Source: an uncultured Bacteroidales bacterium (GTDB lineage: Bacteria > Bacteroidota > Bacteroidia > Bacteroidales > Muribaculaceae). From it: a stretch of 8,565 bases of DNA. Positions 1 through 6,695 of the stretch are shown here, in pieces; positions within the stretch are counted from its first letter, which is position 1, and every line of letters starts with the position of its first letter. The position numbers were made by a program, and so were the translations under genes. The notes beneath the pieces were generated by a model. That model was not told the DNA's origin and did no database searches. It worked only from the letters and a program-made list of their open reading frames with translations. The stretch covers positions 1 to 8,565 of the forward strand of contig CATZGB010000068.1 of the NCBI GenBank assembly GCA_958418815.1, in the 5' to 3' direction.

Positions 1-5
1 CTAAT

Positions 6-41
6 GCCGACTTGAAAATCTATAATCAAGTCGGCTTTTTT
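6..41 (+). terminator. Rho-independent terminator of an upstream + strand unit
   Basis: A perfect 10-bp stem, GCCGACTTGA (6-15) with TCAAGTCGGC (26-35), has a 10-nt loop and is followed directly by six T residues (36-41). This is a classical intrinsic terminator for a + strand gene ending before the window. Read on the minus strand the same stem is not followed by a T run, so it is not a clear terminator for the minus-strand gene ending at 142, although the hairpin could still protect that transcript's 3' end. Confidence 0.85.
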
Positions 42-66
42 CGGACGGATACCCTTCTATGACCAC

Positions 67-107
67 CATACTTATAGGGGACATACTTATAGGGGCATAC
101 TTATAGG
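67..107. repeat. Three tandem copies of a 14-15 nt unit
   Basis: The unit CATACTTATAGGGG occurs at 67-80 and 82-95, separated by one A, and a third copy at 96-107 matches its first 12 bases. It lies between the terminator at 6-41 and the stop of the minus-strand gene at 142, in DNA that is more AT-rich than the flanking genes. No open reading frame of note covers it. It may be a small variable-number repeat; it is too short and too regularly abutted to be a CRISPR array. Confidence 0.8.
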
Positions 108-141
108 AACCCCCCACCAGCCAGCATAGCGCGCGATGGCA

Positions 142-2721
142 TCAGAATGTGACATGCAGGGCGATACGCAATCCCGAACGCGAAGATGCCGTTTGTCCCT
201 GGCGATAGGTAAGACGCCATACATAATCGACCCGCAGACATTTGAAAAGATTGTCCACTCCGGCTGAGACCTCCATATAAGGCTTGCCATTCATCGGTTC
301 GTAAGGGGCATAGACCGGAAACAGGTAGAGGTCGGGGCTCTTCAACGGATTGTTCTTGTCGCTCAGCGACCCGAGCCATCCTCTGAAGGCAAACGCCTCG
401 CGCAACTTCAGTTTCTTCACCAGTGGTATGTAATTCAGTATCGCGCCGTTGGCCCAGTAGGTCAAATCCCATGACACATAACTGTCGTTGATGAATTCCA
501 GGGGATTCATCAGCGCGAAACTCTCAGGCTGGATAGTGTATGACAGGTTGGCATTGGGTATAAGCAGGCTCAGGTAAGGCGACTTGCTCCACACATGACC
601 TCCTTTGACCATAAAATCCACAAAACCGAATGCCGACAGCCAGAAACGTTTTGAGAAACTCGCCTCTGTCTTGTTGACCGCGAACGGCGCGTTGAGCAGT
701 CCCTTCGGGGCATAAGTATGGGTCAGGAGGAAGACCGGAGCGTCAAGATTGACAGGTATGCGCTGGGTCCTTGTCTGGAAAAACCTCTCCCCGGGCGCAT
801 AACGAAGTTCCAGAGAGAAGTAAGTCTCGTCGTAATGAGGGACGGCCACCCCACGGCTGTTGACAAACGGCACCCATCTGGTGGCCTCCTGCCGCTCCAG
901 GTTGGCCGAAGCCTTTACAGAGAAATTGTTGGCCAGTTCGAGGGTATAGTCAAGGCGGGTCTGGCGGCGGTAGGTCATCAGCAGGTTCTCCATACGCTTG
1001 AGCGAAAGGAAGACATTGTCGGGGTTGGTGAAAAGATAATGCTGTCCGACCTGGTCGACATCATACTTCTCCGACACCATAATCGAATGCACCGGAAACT
1101 CCCGCTGGTGGTCGCGCTTGCGGTTGAAAGAGTATTCAAGTTCGGCTCCGTACTTCCATTTGCGGTCACGGGTGCCATAGGCGACATACCCCTTGGCAAA
1201 CCAGTGGGGCGACAGCGCCGCCGCTGTGGTACCGCCAAACCTCAGCCTCGCCCCCTCCACCGAGTTTCCGCTCAGAAATGTGTTCACAGGCCCTATATCA
1301 AATTTGGAGTCGCGTCCGGTGGCCACATATCCCGTGAAAAATATCTTCAGGATCTTCTCTCCGTAATAATACAGCTTCACCCCGCGTAACCGCGCCATCA
1401 GTTGCTCCACACGGCTCTCGTTGGCCGAGGCACCTACCGTGCGCTCTTTTTCCCAGAAATCATCGTCGCGGGCATAGACCGCAGGGTCGCTGAAAGTATC
1501 ACCCATCCGGTCAAAGAGGTCTGCGCGCTCGGGCAACCCGAAGTCATGGTCCTTCAACGCCGTCGTGCGGTGGACATAGATTCCCTGTGTCCCTTTGATT
1601 ATCGAGAGCTCCACATTGAAATCATCGAGAGTCTTGAGCCTCGCGCCATCCGGAGCCCGCTCGAATTCCTGGAGAATCTGCAGATGCTCGACAAAGTTGA
1701 GGTTTATCGACGATGGCACATTCATCCTGACCCGGCGCACAAACATCGTAGAATCCCCTTCGGCCACATACAGCCGTCCGGTGAATCCGAACGAGGCTGA
1801 ATTCCTCGGGGTGAAACCAAGCTCAACCAGCCTCTGACCGTCTGCGTCGGTAATGGTGTCTGTCAGATAAAACTTGTAGAAATCCGGGGCGATGCGCGAC
1901 AGCGGCGAGACAAACCGGTTTTGGAGAATCACCACATCCTCGTCATACAGGTCCACCTCACGAAATATGTCCTCCATCAGCGTCTGCATGCTGCGGTCAT
2001 CCACAAGTTCGTCAACCCCGGCAGACTTGACTCCGAGGACATAAGTCTTCTCCGAACGCGGTTCACGCCTGAACACAACCTGCGAGACCTTCTCTTTGAC
2101 CGACAACGGAAGCACAGGCTCGCCTGTGACCGCCGATGTGTCGACATGCTCGCGGACAAAACCGAAACGCCCCTTTGACTTCCCAGAATCCCCGACGGCA
2201 GAATCATCACCCCCCATATCCACCCTGTTAAGCCCCAGAGTGATACGTTCATAACGGGTGAAGCTGTAATACTGACGGCGGCGCGGATCGGTCAGGGAAT
2301 CAGCCTGACGTATGCGCCTGGCAAAGTCTACAGCCGGATTTCCACGCTTGGAATAACGTTCCTTGCCCCGCTTCACCGTGACCTCGTCAAGGAGATGCCC
2401 GTCAGGCGACAACGAGACCCTGAGGGCTGTAACGGATTGGTCTACCGGCACCTTCTTCTTAGCGTATCCCATCGCCGAGAACACCAGTTCGGCCCGCGGC
2501 CTGGTCATATTGAGCCATACCCGGCCATCCTCCCCCGCCATAGCACCCTGGTTTGACCCAGTGACATATATGGCAGTGAACGGCACCGGCTCTCCTGATA
2601 GCGAATCGACCACCTCGACCAGAATCCTGGAGGCGGCCGAGGCGGGAAGCCATATGACCAGGAGAATCACCGCCGGCATCAGGCGGCGCAACCACGATAT
2701 GTCCAATCTTGCTTTTTCCAA
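142..2721 (-). CDS. DUF5686 / carboxypeptidase-regulatory-like domain outer-membrane protein
   Basis: This 859-residue protein belongs to a Bacteroidota envelope family of unknown function. Residues 1-14 hold basic residues (K3, R5, R12, R13), followed by a hydrophobic stretch (15-26) and an A-S-A/A-A cleavage region near 27-30, as in a Sec signal peptide. Residues about 32-104 resemble the carboxypeptidase regulatory-like beta-sandwich found at the N-terminus of many exported Bacteroidota proteins. The segment LLDEVTVK then YSKRGNPAV (123-131) is the hallmark I recognise from DUF5686 proteins. The C-terminal half is rich in alternating aromatic/polar strands and ends HVTF, with the terminal Phe typical of outer-membrane beta-barrels. 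The start is TTG at 2721-2719: an in-frame TAA lies two codons upstream, and the next ATG (codon 15, 2679) would remove all basic residues of the signal peptide. It is divergent from the CYTH gene. The family assignment is firm; the function is unknown. Confidence 0.88.
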   Translation of the reverse strand: MEKARLDISWLRRLMPAVILLVIWLPASAASRILVEVVDSLSGEPVPFTAIYVTGSNQGAMAGEDGRVWLNMTRPRAELVFSAMGYAKKKVPVDQSVTALRVSLSPDGHLLDEVTVKRGKERYSKRGNPAVDFARRIRQADSLTDPRRRQYYSFTRYERITLGLNRVDMGGDDSAVGDSGKSKGRFGFVREHVDTSAVTGEPVLPLSVKEKVSQVVFRREPRSEKTYVLGVKSAGVDELVDDRSMQTLMEDIFREVDLYDEDVVILQNRFVSPLSRIAPDFYKFYLTDTITDADGQRLVELGFTPRNSASFGFTGRLYVAEGDSTMFVRRVRMNVPSSINLNFVEHLQILQEFERAPDGARLKTLDDFNVELSIIKGTQGIYVHRTTALKDHDFGLPERADLFDRMGDTFSDPAVYARDDDFWEKERTVGASANESRVEQLMARLRGVKLYYYGEKILKIFFTGYVATGRDSKFDIGPVNTFLSGNSVEGARLRFGGTTAAALSPHWFAKGYVAYGTRDRKWKYGAELEYSFNRKRDHQREFPVHSIMVSEKYDVDQVGQHYLFTNPDNVFLSLKRMENLLMTYRRQTRLDYTLELANNFSVKASANLERQEATRWVPFVNSRGVAVPHYDETYFSLELRYAPGERFFQTRTQRIPVNLDAPVFLLTHTYAPKGLLNAPFAVNKTEASFSKRFWLSAFGFVDFMVKGGHVWSKSPYLSLLIPNANLSYTIQPESFALMNPLEFINDSYVSWDLTYWANGAILNYIPLVKKLKLREAFAFRGWLGSLSDKNNPLKSPDLYLFPVYAPYEPMNGKPYMEVSAGVDNLFKCLRVDYVWRLTYRQGQTASSRSGLRIALHVTF

Positions 2722-2739
2722 TCTTTAGTTTTAACTTTG
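2708..2739 (+). promoter_or_regulatory. Bacteroidota-type promoter for the CYTH gene
   Basis: TAACTTTG at 2732-2739 matches the -7 consensus TAnnTTTG, and CTTG at 2708-2711 lies exactly 20 nt upstream as a 3/4 match to the -33 TTTG box. This predicts a leader of roughly 55-60 nt before the ATG at 2806. The -33 box lies inside the first codons of the divergent DUF5686 gene. Confidence 0.65.
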
Positions 2740-2747
2740 CAAAGTTA
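2732..2747. repeat. 16-bp perfect palindrome joining two head-on -7 boxes
   Basis: TAACTTTGCAAAGTTA is a perfect dyad centred between 2739 and 2740. Each half is a -7 promoter box on its own strand. Polymerase bound in one direction would therefore occupy the other box. The dyad could also be an operator for a dimeric regulator; no known regulator site is recognised. Confidence 0.85.
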
Positions 2748-2771
2748 CTCATAAATCCCCTGCCTGACAAG
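2740..2771 (-). promoter_or_regulatory. Bacteroidota-type promoter for the DUF5686 gene
   Basis: On the minus strand TAACTTTG (2747-2740) matches the -7 consensus TAnnTTTG. CTTG (2771-2768) lies exactly 20 nt upstream and matches three of four bases of the -33 TTTG box. Transcription would start only about 10 nt before the TTG start codon, so the leader is very short. The -7 box forms one half of a perfect palindrome shared with the opposing promoter. Confidence 0.65.
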
Positions 2772-2805
2772 GCGGCAGGAGAAACCGCAAAGAAAATCCA
2801 CCGAA

Positions 2806-3249
2806 ATGGCTAAAGAGATCGAACGCAAGTTTCTGGTCACGGATGACTCATACCGCGCCATGGCCACCGCCGTCCACCACATCATACAAGGTTACATCTC
2901 CAGGCGCAAAGAGGGCACAGTACGCGTCAGGGTACGCGACGGGCGCGGGTTCCTCGCAGTCAAAGGTGCCACTCTCGAGGGCATATCGCGCGACGAATGG
3001 GAATATGAAATCCCTGAGACAGACGCGATGGAGATGCTTGCCAAGGCCTGCGAGGGCAATGTGGTTGAAAAAGAGCGCCATATCGTGCCCTGCGGAGACC
3101 TCGAGTGGGAGGTCGACCACTTCATACGCCCGGTGGAGATGACAGTGGCGGAAGTCGAGCTGCCATCACCATCCACTCCAATTTCATGTCCCCCGTTTGT
3201 CGGGCAGGAGGTGTCGGGCGACCCTGCCTACTACAACTCCAACCTCTGA
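2806..3249 (+). CDS. CYTH-domain protein (triphosphate tunnel metalloenzyme, short single-domain form)
   Basis: This 147-residue protein is a single CYTH domain, the superfamily of class IV adenylate cyclases, thiamine triphosphatases and inorganic triphosphatases. The signature ExExK is E4-I-E6-R-K8 in the first strand. Further tunnel residues expected for metal and triphosphate binding are present: R40 and R42, K53, E64 and E66, K89 and R91, D104 in WEVD, and E116 and E118 in AEVEL. It is soluble and has no signal peptide. Short bacterial CYTH proteins most often act as tripolyphosphatases, but the substrate cannot be read from sequence. It ends at YYNSNL, slightly earlier than homologues I recall, which run several residues further; the core fold is complete. 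No Shine-Dalgarno sequence is close to the ATG, as usual in this phylum. It appears to be a single-gene unit, because a new promoter box lies in the 134-nt gap downstream. Confidence 0.9.
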   Translation: MAKEIERKFLVTDDSYRAMATAVHHIIQGYISRRKEGTVRVRVRDGRGFLAVKGATLEGISRDEWEYEIPETDAMEMLAKACEGNVVEKERHIVPCGDLEWEVDHFIRPVEMTVAEVELPSPSTPISCPPFVGQEVSGDPAYYNSNL

Positions 3250-3338
3250 CCATACCGGAACGACGGATTCCGCCTCGCATGATTCTCAAAAAATGTTAAA
3301 CCGCGGCCCTTTCTCCCGCTTGAACAGAGGATTATTCG

Positions 3339-3346
3339 TAATTTTG
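3339..3346 (+). promoter_or_regulatory. -7 promoter box for the polyferredoxin-reductase-lepA unit
   Basis: TAATTTTG at 3339-3346 is an exact match to the Bacteroidota -7 consensus TAnnTTTG and would give a leader of about 30 nt before the ATG at 3384. No good -33 TTTG is found at the usual 19-21 nt spacing; the nearest candidate is CTTG at 3319-3322, 16 nt away. The rest of the gap 3250-3383 holds only a weak 5-bp hairpin. Confidence 0.5.
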
Positions 3347-3383
3347 TCTACGTTTTATCCGCAACCAATCATATCAGAATCTC

Positions 3384-4874
3384 ATGCCGCGTAAAATCCG
3401 CATAACTCTCGCCATCATATTTTGGCTGCTCATCACGGCGATGTTTCTCGACTTCACCGGGACTCTGCATCACTGGCTGGGATGGATGGCGAAAATCCAG
3501 TTCCTTCCGGCGGTGCTTGCCCTGAACACCATTGTGGTTGTTGCCCTTGTGGCGCTGACCCTACTGATGGGGCGCGTCTACTGCTCGGTGATATGCCCGC
3601 TCGGGGTGTTCCAGGACATCGTCTCATATCTCTCCTCGCGACGCAAAGGGAAGAAAAAACGTTTCAGATACAGCAAACCCCACCCCCTGCTGCGCTACGC
3701 GACGCTGGCGGTGTTTGTCATATTGCTGGCGGCCGGCTTCACAGCCATCGCCTCGCTTGTCGCGCCATACAGCGCCTATGGGCGTATGGTGCAGAACCTC
3801 GGACAGCCCCTGGCCATATGGGCCAACAACCTGCTTGCCGGGGTGGCCGAACGTTACGACAGCTACGCCGTCTACAGCCGCGAGGTCTGGATTGGATCGC
3901 TCCCGTTGCTGATTGTGGCGACAGTGACCTTTGTCACAATCGCTGTTCTCGCATGGCGGGGAGGCCGCATTTACTGCAACACCATCTGCCCTGTCGGCAC
4001 TATGCTTGGACTGCTGTCTCGCCACAGCCTCCTCCGCCCCGTCATCGACACCTCGAAATGCATCAACTGCGGCAGCTGCGCCCGCCGCTGCAAAAGCTCC
4101 TGCATCGACGCGAAAAACCACACAATCGACCTGAGCCGGTGTGTGGCCTGCATGGACTGCGTTGATGACTGCTCCAAGGGGGCCATCAGCTACACGACAC
4201 GCAGGGCTGTGGCCTCAAAAGCCGCCAAGCCTGCTACTCCCGCCGACTCAGGGCGCAGGTCTTTCCTCATCGCCGGAGCTATGGCTGCCGGAGGTGCCGC
4301 CGCCGTCAAGGCACAGAAGACCGTCGACGGCGGACTGGCTGAAATCCTCGACAAGAAACCGCCGAGACGCGCCACCCGCCTGGTGCCTGCCGGGGCGGCG
4401 AGCATAAAGAACTTCTCACAGCACTGCACCGCCTGCCAGCTGTGTGTGTCGGAATGCCCCAACGGCGTTCTGCGCCCGTCGACCGACCTTGACAGCTTCA
4501 TGCAGCCTCTTATGGAATTCGACAGGGGATATTGCCGCCCTGAATGCAACGCCTGCTCTGATGTCTGCCCCTCTGGGGCGATAAAGCCAATCAGCTGGGA
4601 AGAGAAAAGCTCTACCCAGATTGGCCACGCCGTCTGGGTGGCGAAAAACTGCGTGGTTCTTGCCGACGATGTTGACTGCGGCAACTGCGCACGCCACTGC
4701 CTTGTCGGAGCCATAACGATGGTGGCGTCTGACCCGTCCAACCCCGGTTCCCGCAAGATTCCCGCCATAGACGAAACCCGATGCATAGGATGCGGGGCCT
4801 GCGAAAACCTGTGCCCGTCACGTCCTTTCTCTGCGATTTATGTCGAGGGGCACGAAATCCACCGAACCGTCTGA
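3384..4874 (+). CDS. Membrane polyferredoxin: NapH-like domain fused to NapG-like domain
   Basis: This 496-residue Fe-S protein probably moves electrons from quinol to an acceptor. The N-terminal part has hydrophobic segments near residues 6-23, 41-62, 105-127 and 171-190, each pair followed by a C-x3-C-P motif (C67/C71-P72 and C198/C202-P203), the pattern of NapH/NosR-type membrane ferredoxins. A dicluster follows: C226, C229, C232, C236 and C253, C256, C259, C263. Residues 274-290 form a linker, then G290-R-R-S-F-L295 and an Ala/Gly-rich stretch to V308-K-A310, which resembles a twin-arginine signal with a signal-peptidase site, placed inside the protein. The C-terminal part has four more clusters: C348/351/354/358; C384/388/391/395; C423/432/435/439; C467/470/473/477, matching the four-cluster NapG layout. 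No NapA or other Nap gene is nearby, so nitrate reduction is not implied. The next gene starts 12 nt downstream. Domain reading is strong; function is inferred. Confidence 0.85.
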   Translation: MPRKIRITLAIIFWLLITAMFLDFTGTLHHWLGWMAKIQFLPAVLALNTIVVVALVALTLLMGRVYCSVICPLGVFQDIVSYLSSRRKGKKKRFRYSKPHPLLRYATLAVFVILLAAGFTAIASLVAPYSAYGRMVQNLGQPLAIWANNLLAGVAERYDSYAVYSREVWIGSLPLLIVATVTFVTIAVLAWRGGRIYCNTICPVGTMLGLLSRHSLLRPVIDTSKCINCGSCARRCKSSCIDAKNHTIDLSRCVACMDCVDDCSKGAISYTTRRAVASKAAKPATPADSGRRSFLIAGAMAAGGAAAVKAQKTVDGGLAEILDKKPPRRATRLVPAGAASIKNFSQHCTACQLCVSECPNGVLRPSTDLDSFMQPLMEFDRGYCRPECNACSDVCPSGAIKPISWEEKSSTQIGHAVWVAKNCVVLADDVDCGNCARHCLVGAITMVASDPSNPGSRKIPAIDETRCIGCGACENLCPSRPFSAIYVEGHEIHRTV

Positions 4875-4886
4875 TTTGAAACCATC

Positions 4887-6695
4887 ATGAAATTCGACAT
4901 ATCACGCCGCGATTTCTTCCGCAAGTCCGCCCTGGCGGCTCTCGCCACCTCCCCCCTGCTGACAGCCTGTTCGGGAAAGAAAGATGGGGACACCGACGAA
5001 AGCCAGCTGCCCCAGACCCCAATTCCGACCGACAGGATGACCCTCCGGGTCAACCCCACGACCGGCGACAAGGTCTCGCTTCTGGGCTACGGCTGCATGC
5101 GCTGGCCCACCAAGCCCGACTTTGACAACCCCGGGGAAGACCTCATCGACCAGGAGGAGGTCAACCGCCTTGTCGACACAGCCATAAAGCATGGGGTAAA
5201 CTACTTCGACACCTCCCCCGCCTACTGCAAAGGGCGGTCGGAGAAGGCTGTCGGCATAGCCCTGAGCCGCCATCCGCGCGACAAATATTTTGTCGCCACC
5301 AAGCTGTCGAACTTCGACCCATCGACCTGGCCCCGGGAGAAGTCAGAGCAGATGTACCGCGACTCGCTCCGGTTGCTCCAGACCGACCACATAGACTATA
5401 TGCTGCTCCACGCCGTCGGGATGGGCAACGAACCGCTCAAAGAGTTCAACGCCCGCTACATCGACAACGGGATGCTCGATTTCCTCGCGGCCGAGAGGGA
5501 GGCAGGCCGAATACGCAACCTCGGATTCTCCTATCACGGCGACATCCGCCTTTTTGACATGCTGCTTGAATGGCACGACAAATACAAATGGGACTTCGTG
5601 CAGATTCAGCTCAACTACCTCGACTGGGAGCATGCCAAGGAAATCAACCCGCGCAACACCAATGCCGAATACCTTTACGGCGAGCTGGCCAAACGCGACA
5701 TCCCGGCGATAATAATGGAGCCTCTGCTCGGCGGACGTCTGTCGAAGCTTCCCGACCATGTGGTCAGGCTGCTCAAGGAGCAGGAGCCACAGAAATCGGT
5801 GGCCTCGTGGGCCTTCAGATATGCCGGCACCTACCCCAAAGTGCTGACAGTGCTGTCAGGCATGACATATATGGACCACCTGGAGGACAACCTCCGCTCA
5901 TTCTGTCCGCTGGTGCCACTGACCGAGGAGCAGACCGTATTCCTCCACAAAGTAGCCGGAATCATAGCGAGCTACCCGACGGTGCCATGCAACGAATGCC
6001 AGTACTGCATGCCTTGCCCCTACGGGCTTGACATCCCGGCAATTTTCGCCCACTACAACAAATGCGTCAACCAGGGCCAGGTACCCGACTCCCCCGAGGC
6101 GGAGAACTATGCCGAGGCACGGCGCAGATTTCTCGTCGGCTACGACCGGGCTGTGCCCAGGCTGCGCCAGGCATCCCATTGCGTGGGCTGCAAGGAATGT
6201 GTCGGACATTGCCCTCAGAAAATCGACATTCCCGGCGAGATGGCCCGTGTGGATGTCATCGCCGAAAGCCTGCGGCGCGGCGTGCCTCCGGCGATGAGCG
6301 CCTTGGTCGCGCTCCTCGACAAGGGAGACACCACACTTGTGGTAGACAACGGACGCGTCACAACATACACAGGCCGCGGAGTCTCCGACCTCCACAGGTT
6401 GCTGACCGACCATCCGCGCATGCTCCAGGGCGCGCGCGTCGCCGACAAGATTGTGGGCAAAGGATCCGCCGCCCTGATGATTCTCGGCGGAGTCAGGGAG
6501 CTTTACACACCCGTCATCAGCCGTCTCGCCCTTAATCTGCTCTCCGGCTACGACATAAAGACAACCTACGACAAGGTGATAGACCATGTCGTCAACCGCG
6601 ACAAGACCGGATGGTGTCCGGTCGAGACCCTATGCCGCGACCTCGCCACCCCCAAAGAGTGCCTGGCCGCCATCACTGAATTTTTGAACAAATGA
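4887..6695 (+). CDS. Tat-type lipoprotein: aldo/keto reductase + 2[4Fe-4S] ferredoxin + DUF1893
   Basis: This 602-residue protein joins three domains behind an export signal. S6-R-R-D-F-F-R-K13 fits the twin-arginine motif, and L25-T-A-C28 is a lipobox, followed by a charged KKDGDTDE stretch. Residues about 51-345 are an aldo/keto reductase with the complete catalytic tetrad D108, Y113, K139 and H175; the late GMTYMDHLEDN segment (325-335) resembles the NAD(P)H phosphate-binding region. Next come ferredoxin-type motifs C368/371/374/377-P and C432/435/438/442-P. The reductase-ferredoxin pairing is known from COG1453-type proteins. Residues about 473-590 match DUF1893 (TM1506-like), recognised by ARVADKIVGKGSAAL, GGVRELYTPVIS and NRDKTGWCPVE. 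Substrate is unknown. It lies 12 nt after the polyferredoxin gene, a likely electron donor, and its stop overlaps the lepA start. Domain calls are confident; envelope location depends on a working Tat system. Confidence 0.87.
   Translation: MKFDISRRDFFRKSALAALATSPLLTACSGKKDGDTDESQLPQTPIPTDRMTLRVNPTTGDKVSLLGYGCMRWPTKPDFDNPGEDLIDQEEVNRLVDTAIKHGVNYFDTSPAYCKGRSEKAVGIALSRHPRDKYFVATKLSNFDPSTWPREKSEQMYRDSLRLLQTDHIDYMLLHAVGMGNEPLKEFNARYIDNGMLDFLAAEREAGRIRNLGFSYHGDIRLFDMLLEWHDKYKWDFVQIQLNYLDWEHAKEINPRNTNAEYLYGELAKRDIPAIIMEPLLGGRLSKLPDHVVRLLKEQEPQKSVASWAFRYAGTYPKVLTVLSGMTYMDHLEDNLRSFCPLVPLTEEQTVFLHKVAGIIASYPTVPCNECQYCMPCPYGLDIPAIFAHYNKCVNQGQVPDSPEAENYAEARRRFLVGYDRAVPRLRQASHCVGCKECVGHCPQKIDIPGEMARVDVIAESLRRGVPPAMSALVALLDKGDTTLVVDNGRVTTYTGRGVSDLHRLLTDHPRMLQGARVADKIVGKGSAALMILGGVRELYTPVISRLALNLLSGYDIKTTYDKVIDHVVNRDKTGWCPVETLCRDLATPKECLAAITEFLNK

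Noticed and set aside
67..107. The tandem triplicate as a CRISPR remnant
   Set aside because: The units abut with at most one spacer base, so there are no spacers and no cas genes nearby.
718..1389. A 223-codon open frame on the + strand opposite the DUF5686 gene
   Set aside because: It lies wholly inside a clear coding gene on the other strand, has no recognisable domain and has Arg/Pro/His-rich composition typical of shadow frames in GC-rich DNA.
3256..3272. Hairpin CGGAA/TTCCG after the CYTH gene as a terminator
   Set aside because: The stem is only 5 bp with a 7-nt loop and no T run follows on either strand.
3422..4165. A 247-codon + strand frame inside the polyferredoxin gene
   Set aside because: It is a shifted-frame shadow; the main frame carries all the ordered cysteine motifs and membrane segments.
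6679..6686. AATTTTTG just before lepA as a separate -7 promoter box
   Set aside because: It lacks the leading T of TAnnTTTG, has no -33 partner that I could see, and would place the transcript start at or inside the lepA start codon.
3384..6695. A nitrate reductase (Nap) operon
   Set aside because: Only NapH/NapG-like domains are present; no molybdopterin subunit or cytochrome gene is in the window, and the partner is an aldo/keto reductase.
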